A DNA stretch of 7,045 nucleotides, taken from the NCBI GenBank assembly GCA_024276595.1, contig JAJRWW010000639.1, positions 1 through 7,045 on the forward strand. The letters run 5' to 3'. Within the stretch, counting starts at the first letter, position 1, and each line of letters starts with the position of its first letter. Made by a program: the position numbers and the translations under genes. The DNA is from Myxococcota bacterium (GTDB lineage: Bacteria > Myxococcota_A > Polyangia > HGW-17 > JAJRWW01). The notes under the pieces are model-generated. The model worked only from the letters and a program-made list of their open reading frames with translations. It was not told the DNA's origin and searched no databases. Positions 1 to 5,993 of the stretch are shown in pieces.

Positions 1-1444
1 CGTCCACGAAGGTCACATCGGTCACCTGGATGTCCGGGGAGCCGAAGGTCACCCGGGCGCCGTCGGCAAGGCCCGAGCCATGGATCCACAGAGAGTGCGA
101 GGCGCCGATGGTCACCTCCGAGGGATCGACGCTGGAGATGACTGGTGGCACCGCGGTGCTCACCTCCTCCAGATCGTAAGAGAAAGAGGCCCCGGCGCTG
201 CAGTCGGGGCTGTCTGAAGAGTGTGCTCCGTCCCCGAGGTTGGAGATGATGAAGACAGCCTCCTCGTAGCCCTCCAGGCCCTCCAGGAGCACCTCCGCGG
301 TGCCGTCGTTCCCCATGGTCGCCGGGACCAGGTCGGCTGTGTGGTCCGCGTAGGTGAGCAGCACGTCGACGTTCCAGTTGATGGTCGGGTCGCCGGTGAT
401 GGCAAAGCGAACCCCGTGCTCGGAATCGACTCCATCCAGATCCAGCGACATGTAGAGCGATCCGTACTCGTTGGGCTGGCTCACAGGGATCTGGTCGAGC
501 AGGGGCAGATCGCCCATGGTCCACACCGAGTCCACGAGGACCTCGCCGCCTGTCCAGAGGGCTCCGTCGGTGAAGTGAGCTCCGTCATCGCGCATTCCCA
601 CGAAGTAGCGCCACCGGGCGAACTCGGTGAAGACCTCGTCGAAGGTGGGGCCGTCGAGGACCGTCACAACCGCATCCAGCAGGTTCGGGCTGTTGGGCAC
701 GTCCATGGTTACCCCGTACCCCGCAACGGTCACGCTCCCGTCCTGTCGGGCGGCCTGCCAGATGGCCGAAAGCAGGGTGCCGTCGTAGTCGCCGTAGCGG
801 TCCTCCAAAAAGAGCTGGAACAATGAGGCCCCGTAGTGGTAGTAGCGCAGGCTCTGGTCCATGAAGAAGGTGCAGTCCAGGCCCTTGTGCGGGCTGGCCT
901 GGAAGGCGGGCAGGGCGTAGTCGGTGAAGAAAAAGTCGTCTGGCACGAGGAGGGTTGTGATGGCGTTCGTGGTGTTCTCGAAGGCGAAGGCGCTCTCCCC
1001 GCAGTCGGAGGCCATCTCCAGGGCGTGGTTCATCTCGTGGTACACCACCAGCTCGAAGTAGCTCATGGGGCTGAGGGAGGCCACAACGACCCGCACGGTG
1101 CAGTCGGTCCAGGAGGTGTCCGGGTTGTCGCCAATGGCCTCGGCGTGGTCGTACTGGGCTTGTGGATCCAGGTAGATCCAGAGCCCTGGGATCCTGTTGC
1201 CGGTGGCGTCCTCGGTGGTGGGCGCCCCGAAGCCCATCTGCTCCACCTGGATCTGCCAGGATGCCTCGGCGAGCTCCAGGGCCTGCTGGGCCTTTGAGAC
1301 GCCGGCGCCGCTGGTGTAGTGGACCCTGATCGGGTAGATGGTCGAGTCCAGGTAGCCGTCCCAGGGAGGCTCTGCCCACGCCGATGCCGGAGACGCGGCG
1401 AGGATCGATAGAAGTAGCATGGTGCTCATGGATCTTCGGATCAT
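1..1444 (-). CDS. Secreted HExxH metalloprotease-like protein, MXAN_6640-type, with IPT/TIG domain (3' end cut by window)
   Basis: Predicted exported zinc metallopeptidase-like protein; 481 codons are visible and open to the edge, so the C-terminus is missing. The start ATG (1444-1442) has a strong AGGAGGAG ribosome site. Residues 1-24 form a signal peptide (MIRRSM, then a Leu/Ala core, cleavage probably after ASAWA). Residues 30-300 are the peptidase-like region: HEMNH at 136-140 (positions 1025-1039) supplies two His ligands and a Glu, and E156 in FENT is a likely third zinc ligand, 15 residues after the second His. RYFVGMRDDGAH (279-290) matches a motif in the upstream paralogue. Residues from about 433 begin an IPT/TIG immunoglobulin-like domain (PPVISSVDPSEV). 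Over 56 gapless residues around the active site, 22 are identical to the upstream paralogue. Unlike that paralogue it has almost no N-terminal region between the signal peptide and the peptidase domain. Whether it ends in a MYXO-CTERM tail cannot be seen. Substrate unknown. Confidence 0.88.
   Translation of the reverse strand, partial: MIRRSMSTMLLLSILAASPASAWAEPPWDGYLDSTIYPIRVHYTSGAGVSKAQQALELAEASWQIQVEQMGFGAPTTEDATGNRIPGLWIYLDPQAQYDHAEAIGDNPDTSWTDCTVRVVVASLSPMSYFELVVYHEMNHALEMASDCGESAFAFENTTNAITTLLVPDDFFFTDYALPAFQASPHKGLDCTFFMDQSLRYYHYGASLFQLFLEDRYGDYDGTLLSAIWQAARQDGSVTVAGYGVTMDVPNSPNLLDAVVTVLDGPTFDEVFTEFARWRYFVGMRDDGAHFTDGALWTGGEVLVDSVWTMGDLPLLDQIPVSQPNEYGSLYMSLDLDGVDSEHGVRFAITGDPTINWNVDVLLTYADHTADLVPATMGNDGTAEVLLEGLEGYEEAVFIISNLGDGAHSSDSPDCSAGASFSYDLEEVSTAVPPVISSVDPSEVTIGASHSLWIHGSGLADGARVTFGSPDIQVTDVTFVD
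1441..1444 (-). other. ATGA stop/start overlap between the two protease genes
   Basis: On the minus strand the TGA stop of the upstream gene (1443-1441) overlaps the ATG of the downstream gene (1444-1442) as ATGA. Such overlaps typically allow translational coupling by re-initiating ribosomes, so the two paralogues are probably made together from one transcript. Confidence 0.9.
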
Positions 1445-3423
1445 TGGTTCTCCTCCTGGCTGTTTACTGTGACTGTTCGCCTGGTGCAGTCTTTTCGTGC
1501 TTCTCCATTGCGGCGCCGTTGCCAGAGCCCGAGCCCAAGCCACAGCAGCAGCATTGCCCAGCCCGATGGGCCGTGTGCAGCAGACGCGCACCCGCATCCC
1601 GAAGCGGGGTCTGCCGTGGTGACGCTCCCATCCGGGCCGGCGTCCTGGATCTCCGATGGATCGACAATCGTCAAAATGTCTCGGCCCTCGCCGGATGCAC
1701 CGCCAGGGTTGGTGACCGTGACCGAGCGCGGGCCCAGCTCGGCGTCGGGGGCGACCGTGAGGCTCACCAGCAGCTCCTGGTCGGAGATGTACTCGTCGAT
1801 GGTGATGGCCACCCGTTCTCCTGAGATGGCCACCGCCAGCTCCGGGTGCCGCAGGAAGCCCGTTCCATGGAGCTGGAGGGTCACGTTGTGGCTCCCTCGG
1901 GCCACATGATCGGGGCTAACGGAGGTCACCGTTGGGGCCGGGATGTCGTACTCGATGGAGTAGCTGTAGTCCCCCGGGGGCCACATGTGCTGGTCGGGGT
2001 CGTAGCCCTCCCCGCCGAGCTGGCACACCACCATGACGGCCTTGTCGAGGCTGTCCACGTCCAGCGAAAGCTGGCCCGTGCCAGAGGCGTCCAATGTCAT
2101 CTCCGAGGACACGGTGGCCTGGCCATCGGCCACCTGCAGCAGGTTCACGTACCACAGCAGGGTGGGGTCGCCCGCAAAGGCAAAGCGCACGGGCCATTGC
2201 GGGAGCGAGCCCACGTCGAGCTCGATGTAGTTGCAGCCGTTGGGCATGGGACGGGTGCTGCTGTCGCTCGGCCGGAGGTCGCGCACCGGGAGCCCTGCGG
2301 TGGAGTGGATGGCGGTCTTCCACACCTCAGAGCCTGCCCATTGCCAGGCCCCCTCCAGGTGCTGCCCGTCGTCGTCATCTCCCAGGAAGTAGCGGTGCTC
2401 GGAGAAGGTCTGGACCGCCCCCGCAAGGCCGCCCTCCGCGGCGAGCATCTCGTCCAGGACGTCGAAGTAGTCGGGCTCGTTGATGGGGCCGTTTTGCACT
2501 GTGCCCTCCCAGATCTGGCGGATCCAGCGGGGATCGTCGTCGCCATACTGGGTGGCCAGGAAGTACACCCAAAGGGCGCCACCGTACTCGTAGTAGTCGC
2601 TCGGGGTTGCCTTGTGCTCCAGTGGCCGCCACGGCTGAGCCTGGAAGTACGGGAAGGTCATCACCGTGTCCCACCAGCCATCCGGGAAAACGACAGCCTC
2701 CACGTAGGAGGCGGTGTTCTCCATGAACCCCACCTGCTCACCGAAGTCCATGGCCATCTGGCAGGCGTGGTTGAGCTCGTGGGCCACTGTCGTGGCCAGG
2801 TACACATCGTCCAGGGATGGGTCGATGACGATGTAGCTGTACGCGTCCAGGTGTGCGGTGAGATCGTTCTCCAGGTATGGCGACGTGTATCCAGCCGCTC
2901 CACCGGCGTCCTGGAGGTAGAACCTGAAGCTCCCTGCCGAGGGCTCTATGGGAGGGGCCCAAAACCCCCAGTCGAGCACCTCTGCCTGGTAGGCAGTCTC
3001 TGCCGACTCGAGCACTAGCTGAGCCTTGGCCTCCTGGGAGGGGAGGGCGTAGGAGACCCGAACAGGGAACACGGCGGTGGAGTCGATGGTGTAGGTGAGG
3101 TCCGGAGGTGGGAGGAGGAGGTCTCGGAGCCGGGCCCTGATGCCGGGCTCCACCCGGCCCAGACCTCGAAAGGCATCGATCATTACCCGGAAATGGGAGC
3201 GGCTCGGGGGGGCTCCCCGTGGCCGGGCAGCGCGGGCGCTGCCGAGGAAGCGGTCCGGCAGCAGGTGAGGTGCCTTCACCGCGGCCACGCGGTAGTAAAG
3301 GCGCTGGCCCTCGGTTATGGAGCCCTGGCGGTATGCCTGCTCGATGGCGTCGAGGGATGCGTTTCCAAGGGCTGGCGTGACGATCAGTAGCTGCAGAGCG
3401 AATGACAGGAGCAGCGTGCGCAT
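1441..3423 (-). CDS. Secreted HExxH metalloprotease-like protein with IPT/TIG domain and MYXO-CTERM tail
   Basis: Predicted exported, surface-sorted zincin-like protein of 660 residues, resembling the MXAN_6640 family of myxobacterial putative metalloproteases. The chosen ATG has GGAGG five bases upstream and begins a clean signal peptide (MRTLLLSFALQLLIV, cleavage near ALGNA); in-frame Met codons at 3468 and 3435 would bury the signal and have poorer ribosome sites. Residues about 22-108 are a mostly helical N-terminal region, possibly a propeptide. Residues 110-375 are peptidase-like: HELNH at 215-219 (positions 2767-2781), with E235 in MENTAS as likely third zinc ligand, and RYFLGDDDDGQH at 344-355. 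Residues 496-587 form an IPT/TIG domain (PAPTVTSVSP to ILTIVD). After a Gly/Asp/Thr linker come C609 and C611, a membrane helix (about 621-634) and RRR (636-638). Twenty-two further residues follow, which is unusual. It is first of a two-gene unit with its paralogue. Catalytic activity and substrate are inferred only from the motif. Confidence 0.9.
   Translation of the reverse strand: MRTLLLSFALQLLIVTPALGNASLDAIEQAYRQGSITEGQRLYYRVAAVKAPHLLPDRFLGSARAARPRGAPPSRSHFRVMIDAFRGLGRVEPGIRARLRDLLLPPPDLTYTIDSTAVFPVRVSYALPSQEAKAQLVLESAETAYQAEVLDWGFWAPPIEPSAGSFRFYLQDAGGAAGYTSPYLENDLTAHLDAYSYIVIDPSLDDVYLATTVAHELNHACQMAMDFGEQVGFMENTASYVEAVVFPDGWWDTVMTFPYFQAQPWRPLEHKATPSDYYEYGGALWVYFLATQYGDDDPRWIRQIWEGTVQNGPINEPDYFDVLDEMLAAEGGLAGAVQTFSEHRYFLGDDDDGQHLEGAWQWAGSEVWKTAIHSTAGLPVRDLRPSDSSTRPMPNGCNYIELDVGSLPQWPVRFAFAGDPTLLWYVNLLQVADGQATVSSEMTLDASGTGQLSLDVDSLDKAVMVVCQLGGEGYDPDQHMWPPGDYSYSIEYDIPAPTVTSVSPDHVARGSHNVTLQLHGTGFLRHPELAVAISGERVAITIDEYISDQELLVSLTVAPDAELGPRSVTVTNPGGASGEGRDILTIVDPSEIQDAGPDGSVTTADPASGCGCASAAHGPSGWAMLLLWLGLGLWQRRRNGEARKDCTRRTVTVNSQEENQ
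1444..1509 (-). other. 22-residue extension after the MYXO-CTERM tail
   Basis: Codons 639-660 encode NGEARKDC and a polar remainder up to the stop. MYXO-CTERM proteins normally end within a few residues of the arginine cluster. By hand count this stretch is 33/66 G+C with 11 of 22 third positions G or C, against 24 of 26 third positions in a sample around the HELNH motif. It looks like former untranslated sequence, including the neighbour's ribosome site, that became coding. Confidence 0.6.
1450..1457 (-). promoter_or_regulatory. Shine-Dalgarno site of the downstream protease gene
   Basis: AGGAGGAG on the minus strand ends five bases before the ATG at 1444. It lies inside the last codons of the upstream protease gene. 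It is a near-perfect ribosome site and fixes the start at the first Met rather than at Met6. Confidence 0.85.
1510..1599 (-). other. MYXO-CTERM-type sorting signal (C-x-C, membrane helix, RRR)
   Basis: Codons for residues 609-638 of the protease: GCGC-containing start, short spacer, hydrophobic WAMLLLWLGLGLW segment, then three arginines. This is the three-part layout of the MYXO-CTERM signal. In Myxococcota such signals are thought to be processed by a myxosortase at the Cys region, leaving the protein attached to the cell surface or released. The match is by eye and the family-specific score is unknown. Confidence 0.8.
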
Positions 3424-3428
3424 TCGTG

Positions 3429-3433
3429 CCTCC
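3429..3433 (-). promoter_or_regulatory. Shine-Dalgarno site of the upstream protease gene
   Basis: GGAGG on the minus strand, five bases before the ATG at 3423. It is the best ribosome site among the three in-frame Met candidates and selects the start that places the signal peptide at the N-terminus. Confidence 0.7.
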
Positions 3434-3492
3434 ATGGGTGCCACCCGGCGCGGGCGGTCGAGGTGCATGGCAGTGATTGGGTGGCTTGCAAC

Positions 3493-3509
3493 TGCAATAT
3501 GTGCGCCAA
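3493..3509 (-). promoter_or_regulatory. Candidate sigma54 (-24/-12) promoter for the protease pair
   Basis: On the minus strand the sequence reads TTGGC, seven bases, TTGCA. The invariant GG (3507-3506) and GC (3495-3494) are separated by exactly ten bases, as sigma54 promoters require. The -24 half differs from consensus TGGCACG at three of the less conserved positions, counting the next base. A transcription start near 3482 would give a leader of about 59 bases to the ATG at 3423. No convincing sigma70 promoter was seen on this strand. Sigma54 promoters need an activator bound upstream. Confidence 0.5.
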
Positions 3510-3609
3510 CGGCCAGGGCTCCGAGGATGGCAATCGAGCGACCCTTTACACGGCTGATGGCAGGCGGTGGGCTGGAGTGTTTTTGCCGCTGATGTCAGAT
3601 GGTTGGCGT

Positions 3610-3626
3610 CTTGCCCGCGCTTGCCC
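3610..3626. repeat. Short direct repeat, 10-base period
   Basis: CTTGCCC at 3610-3616 is repeated exactly at 3620-3626 with GCG between, so the copies sit one helical turn apart. The pair is about 128-144 bases upstream of the predicted sigma54 start, within the usual range for enhancer-type activator sites. It could equally be chance in GC-rich DNA. Confidence 0.35.
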
Positions 3627-3700
3627 ATGAGGCACCACGCCGCCACCCGATCGGTCGACAAGAAGTTAACGCCCAGAGCCGGAGCCGCTAGCCCACGCCC

Positions 3701-3728
3701 CGATCCGACCCGCGGACGGCGCGGATCG
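3701..3728. promoter_or_regulatory. Inverted repeat upstream of the lipoprotein promoter (possible operator)
   Basis: The arms CGATCCG (3701-3707) and CGGATCG (3722-3728) are perfect complements separated by 14 bases, with centres 21 bases apart (two helical turns). The dyad ends 12 bases before the -35 element. This position suits an activator or repressor dimer. The spacing is too wide to favour a strong hairpin. A 7-base dyad of variable spacing can also arise by chance in a region this size. Confidence 0.35.
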
Positions 3729-3740
3729 TGATCATACCCA

Positions 3741-3770
3741 TTGACCGACCCCGCCCGTGGGGGTGATAAT
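3741..3770 (+). promoter_or_regulatory. Sigma70-type promoter of the Cys-rich lipoprotein gene
   Basis: TTGACC (3741-3746) matches the -35 consensus at 5 of 6 positions, and GATAAT (3765-3770) matches the -10 consensus at 5 of 6, with an 18-base spacer. The predicted start near 3777 leaves a leader of about 48 bases. The TTG of the -35 box is also the first codon of a longer in-frame reading frame, which therefore should not be taken as the protein start. Confidence 0.65.
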
Positions 3771-3810
3771 CGCCTCGACAGGACAGTACTGTTTGCAGGG
3801 CAACTACAGC

Positions 3811-3816
3811 AGGAGG
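3811..3816 (+). promoter_or_regulatory. Shine-Dalgarno site of the lipoprotein gene
   Basis: AGGAGG lies eight bases before the ATG at 3825. It decides the start in favour of the Met that opens the signal peptide, 28 codons inside the longest reading frame. Confidence 0.85.
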
Positions 3817-3824
3817 TTCGGGTC

Positions 3825-5876
3825 ATGAAACTTGGATGCAGCCTCAGGTGGATCCTGGCGGTCATGGTGGCGGCAGGGCTGACCATTGCCTTCGGATGCC
3901 GGCCCTCGTATCACCCCAGCGGAGGCAACGACAACGTCAACTCCAACGATGATGGGGACGGCGGCGTGGGCAACGATGGAGGCGGAGGGGCTTGCGAGAC
4001 CGCCGCCGACTGCGCGGCCTTCCCGGACAGACCATACTGTGGGGATGATGGAGAGTGCGTGACCTGCGTGGAAGGGGACCTCTCACGGAGCTGTCCGGGG
4101 ACCCTCACCTGCTGCGGGGGGAGCTGCGTCGAGACTGGCTACGACGTCCAGAACTGCGGCGCCTGTGACAGCCCCTGTGACCTCCCCAACGCCAACGCTT
4201 CATGCTCGGCTGGCTCGTGCATCATCTCCTCCTGCTCGGCCGGGTGGGTGGACTGTGACCAGGACGCATCCAACGGCTGCGAGGCAGATGAGTCCGCCGG
4301 GGGCTGCGCCTGCACACCCGGCTCCACCGAGCCCTGCTACTCCGGGCCAGCCGGAACCGAGAACGTGGGCGTCTGCAGGGCCGGCCAGCGGACCTGCAAC
4401 GCCGAGGGGACGGGCTATGGTCCCTGTGAGAACGAGGTGCTCCCGGCCCCGGACGACTGCACCAACACAGTGGATGACGACTGCGACGGGGTGGTCAACA
4501 ACGGCTACCCTTCGGCCAACGGGTGTGCCTGTATCCCTGGGGACGTGCAGAGCTGCTACAACGGGCCGTCGGGCACGGACGGCGTGGGCCCCTGTCATGG
4601 TGGCACATGGACCTGCAACCCCGATGGCACAGGGTACGGCCTGTGCGTGGGCGAGGTGCTCCCTGCGCCGGCGGAGACGTGCAACAACGGCGTGGACGAC
4701 GACTGCAACGGCACAGTGGACGACTCGGTGGACGCGGACGGAGATGGCTGGACCGTCTGCGGCGGCGACTGCTGCGATGTCGCTGGCGCGGTGTGCGGAG
4801 ATCCGGCGCTGGTGAACCCGGGCGCCTACGAGGTGGCGGGGAACAACGTGGACGACGACTGCGACGGCACGGTGGACAACCCGCCCCCTGCCTGTGACTC
4901 GGGCATCGCCTCGAACGTGTCGGACCCGATGCAGTACGCCCAGGCCATGGATCTCTGCCAGACAACTACCGAGAGCGGCTCCACCTGGGGCGTCATCAGC
5001 GGGTCCTTCTCCCTGGCCGATGGCAGCGGGAGCCCCAACGCCAACCAGCGCTCCGTCCGGGACGGCTTTGGGAACGGCGTCTCTCCGCTGGGTGGGGTGC
5101 GGCTCGCGGTGCTGTCCACCGGTCACGCCGCGGACATGTCGGACTTCAACCCAGGCTACTCGGCCTTTCAGGGGGGCACCGACATGGGCACCACGAGCCC
5201 CGTACCCGCGGACTGGCTCGCCGCCAACGCCGGCAATCTCCCCAACGCGCCCGGCTGCCCCGAGCCTCAAAACGGCCCCACCGCCTACAACCCGGTCATG
5301 CTCAAGCTGCGCATCCGGGTGCCCACCAACGCCCAGTCCTTCTCGGTGAACACCTACTTCTACTCGGCGGAGTATCCCGAGTGGGTGTGTGGCGCCTTCA
5401 ACGACTTCTTCCTGGTGCTCCTGGACTCCTCCTTCGCAGGGAGCCCGGCCAACCCGGCGGACAAGAACCTGGCCCTGTACACCACCGCCGGGAACCAGCA
5501 GTACCCGGTAGGGGTCAACCTTGCCTTTGGCACGGGCTTGTTCAAGCAGTGCATCAACGGTCCCACCGGCTGCGGAGGAGGCTGTGTGGCGGGGACAAAC
5601 AGCTCTTGCGTCTCCACTGCCGAGCTGCAAAACACCGGCTTCGACGTGGCGAACCCTCCCACTCAGTTCGCCTCCGAGCCGGCCTGGTGCGGGTCCAGCA
5701 ACCTGGCGGGGGGAGGCACCGGCTGGCTCACCACCAGCGGCAACGTGGTGGGAGGAGAGGTCATCGAGCTGCGCTTCGTGGTGTGGGACACGGGCGACCA
5801 GTGGTACGACTCCCTCGTGCTGCTGGACAACTTCCAGTGGTCCTTGAGCGCGTCCACGCCTGGCACCTCGGACTGA
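3825..5876 (+). CDS. Cys-rich probable lipoprotein with MopE-like repeats and choice-of-anchor L-type domain
   Basis: Predicted exported surface protein of 683 residues; no enzymatic motif seen. Residues 1-25 are a lipoprotein-like signal peptide with IAFGC before C25; Ala at -3 and Phe at -2 are atypical for a lipobox. Residues 33-56 are a Gly/Asp/Asn tether. Residues 56-160 form a Cys-rich module including NCGACDSPC and NGCEAD, common in myxobacterial surface proteins. Residues 161-226 and 234-300 are two copies of a repeat (CACxPG, CYxGPxGT, GTGYG, EVLPAP, VDDDC). DADGDGWTVCGGDCCD (303-318) and a third VDDDCDG at 342-348 resemble MopE-type putative metal-binding repeats. Residues about 355-676 match the choice-of-anchor L pattern: FYSAEYPEWVCGAFNDFF (512-529), then a late WDTGDQWYDSLVLLDNF (654-670). 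It ends at STPGTSD without a MYXO-CTERM tail. It is divergent from the protease pair. Likely role: adhesion, matrix or metal binding at the surface, inferred only. Confidence 0.88.
   Translation: MKLGCSLRWILAVMVAAGLTIAFGCRPSYHPSGGNDNVNSNDDGDGGVGNDGGGGACETAADCAAFPDRPYCGDDGECVTCVEGDLSRSCPGTLTCCGGSCVETGYDVQNCGACDSPCDLPNANASCSAGSCIISSCSAGWVDCDQDASNGCEADESAGGCACTPGSTEPCYSGPAGTENVGVCRAGQRTCNAEGTGYGPCENEVLPAPDDCTNTVDDDCDGVVNNGYPSANGCACIPGDVQSCYNGPSGTDGVGPCHGGTWTCNPDGTGYGLCVGEVLPAPAETCNNGVDDDCNGTVDDSVDADGDGWTVCGGDCCDVAGAVCGDPALVNPGAYEVAGNNVDDDCDGTVDNPPPACDSGIASNVSDPMQYAQAMDLCQTTTESGSTWGVISGSFSLADGSGSPNANQRSVRDGFGNGVSPLGGVRLAVLSTGHAADMSDFNPGYSAFQGGTDMGTTSPVPADWLAANAGNLPNAPGCPEPQNGPTAYNPVMLKLRIRVPTNAQSFSVNTYFYSAEYPEWVCGAFNDFFLVLLDSSFAGSPANPADKNLALYTTAGNQQYPVGVNLAFGTGLFKQCINGPTGCGGGCVAGTNSSCVSTAELQNTGFDVANPPTQFASEPAWCGSSNLAGGGTGWLTTSGNVVGGEVIELRFVVWDTGDQWYDSLVLLDNFQWSLSASTPGTSD
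4305..4724 (+). repeat. Two tandem Cys-rich protein repeats within the lipoprotein gene
   Basis: Unit A is 4305-4502 (66 residues) and unit B 4524-4724 (67 residues), separated by seven residues. They share six Cys in the same order and the blocks CACxPG, GTGYG, EVLPAP and VDDDC. The DNA GTGGACGACGACTGC occurs exactly at 4692-4706 and again at 4848-4862, and with one mismatch at 4470-4484, so the acidic motif is present three times. This suggests intragenic duplication. Confidence 0.85.
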
Positions 5877-5993
5877 CCCGCCGACCTCTGCGTCCCCGCC
5901 GTGTCCCCTTTCAATCGAAGCAGGTTGGGCTATAGTCCTCCCTTGCGACAACCGTCTGGACTCCCATTGCCCTAGCCACACCCTCCGTGCGCC
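5877..5993. other. Gap between lipoprotein and PPC genes (117 bases)
   Basis: No clear hairpin terminator is seen after the TGA at 5874-5876. The gap carries a weak candidate promoter (5908-5936). A TAG at 5973-5975 in frame with the next gene, with no start codon between it and 5994, makes 5994 the earliest possible start of that gene. Confidence 0.6.
5908..5936 (+). promoter_or_regulatory. Weak candidate sigma70 promoter for the PPC-domain gene
   Basis: TATAGT (5931-5936) matches the -10 consensus at 5 of 6. A -35-like CTTTCA (5908-5913) is poor, at 3 of 6 matches, with a 17-base spacer. A start near 5943 would leave a leader of about 50 bases. It is also possible that the gene is read through from the lipoprotein gene. 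Confidence 0.3.

Larger units (their letters stand above)
3424..3824. other. Divergent intergenic regulatory region (401 bases)
   Basis: This lies between the minus-strand protease gene and the plus-strand lipoprotein gene. It holds a sigma54-like promoter (minus) at 3493-3509, a direct repeat at 3610-3626, an 8-base palindrome CCGATCGG at 3647-3654, an inverted repeat at 3701-3728 and a sigma70-like promoter (plus) at 3741-3770. Open frames crossing it are extensions or shadows of the flanking genes. No RNA gene was recognised. Confidence 0.7.

Noticed and set aside
585..1379. 264-codon minus-strand frame beginning MGRASLG
   Set aside because: It is a shifted reading of the partial protease gene, whose real frame carries the signal peptide, HEMNH motif and IPT/TIG domain.
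1441..1530. Frameshift at the end of the complete protease gene to explain the odd tail
   Set aside because: The alternative frame also runs on for many codons to a TAA and loses the overlap with the next gene. The membrane helix and RRR are intact in the current frame, so stop loss explains the tail more simply.
1846..3018. 390-codon plus-strand frame opposite the upstream protease gene
   Set aside because: It is a mirror of the high-GC coding frame, with a low-complexity His/Val/Gly-rich translation and no supporting motif.
3424..3468. Upstream in-frame ATG codons (3468 and 3435) as starts of the complete protease
   Set aside because: They add 15 or 4 polar residues before the signal peptide and have weaker ribosome sites than the ATG at 3423.
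2738..3886. 382-codon minus-strand frame crossing the divergent region and the start of the lipoprotein gene
   Set aside because: It is in a different frame from the protease gene, spans both predicted promoters, and its Pro/Arg/His-rich translation is typical of an off-frame reading.
5921..5963. TTGGGC ... CTTGCG near the PPC gene as a sigma54 promoter
   Set aside because: The GG and GC elements are 15 bases apart instead of the required 10.
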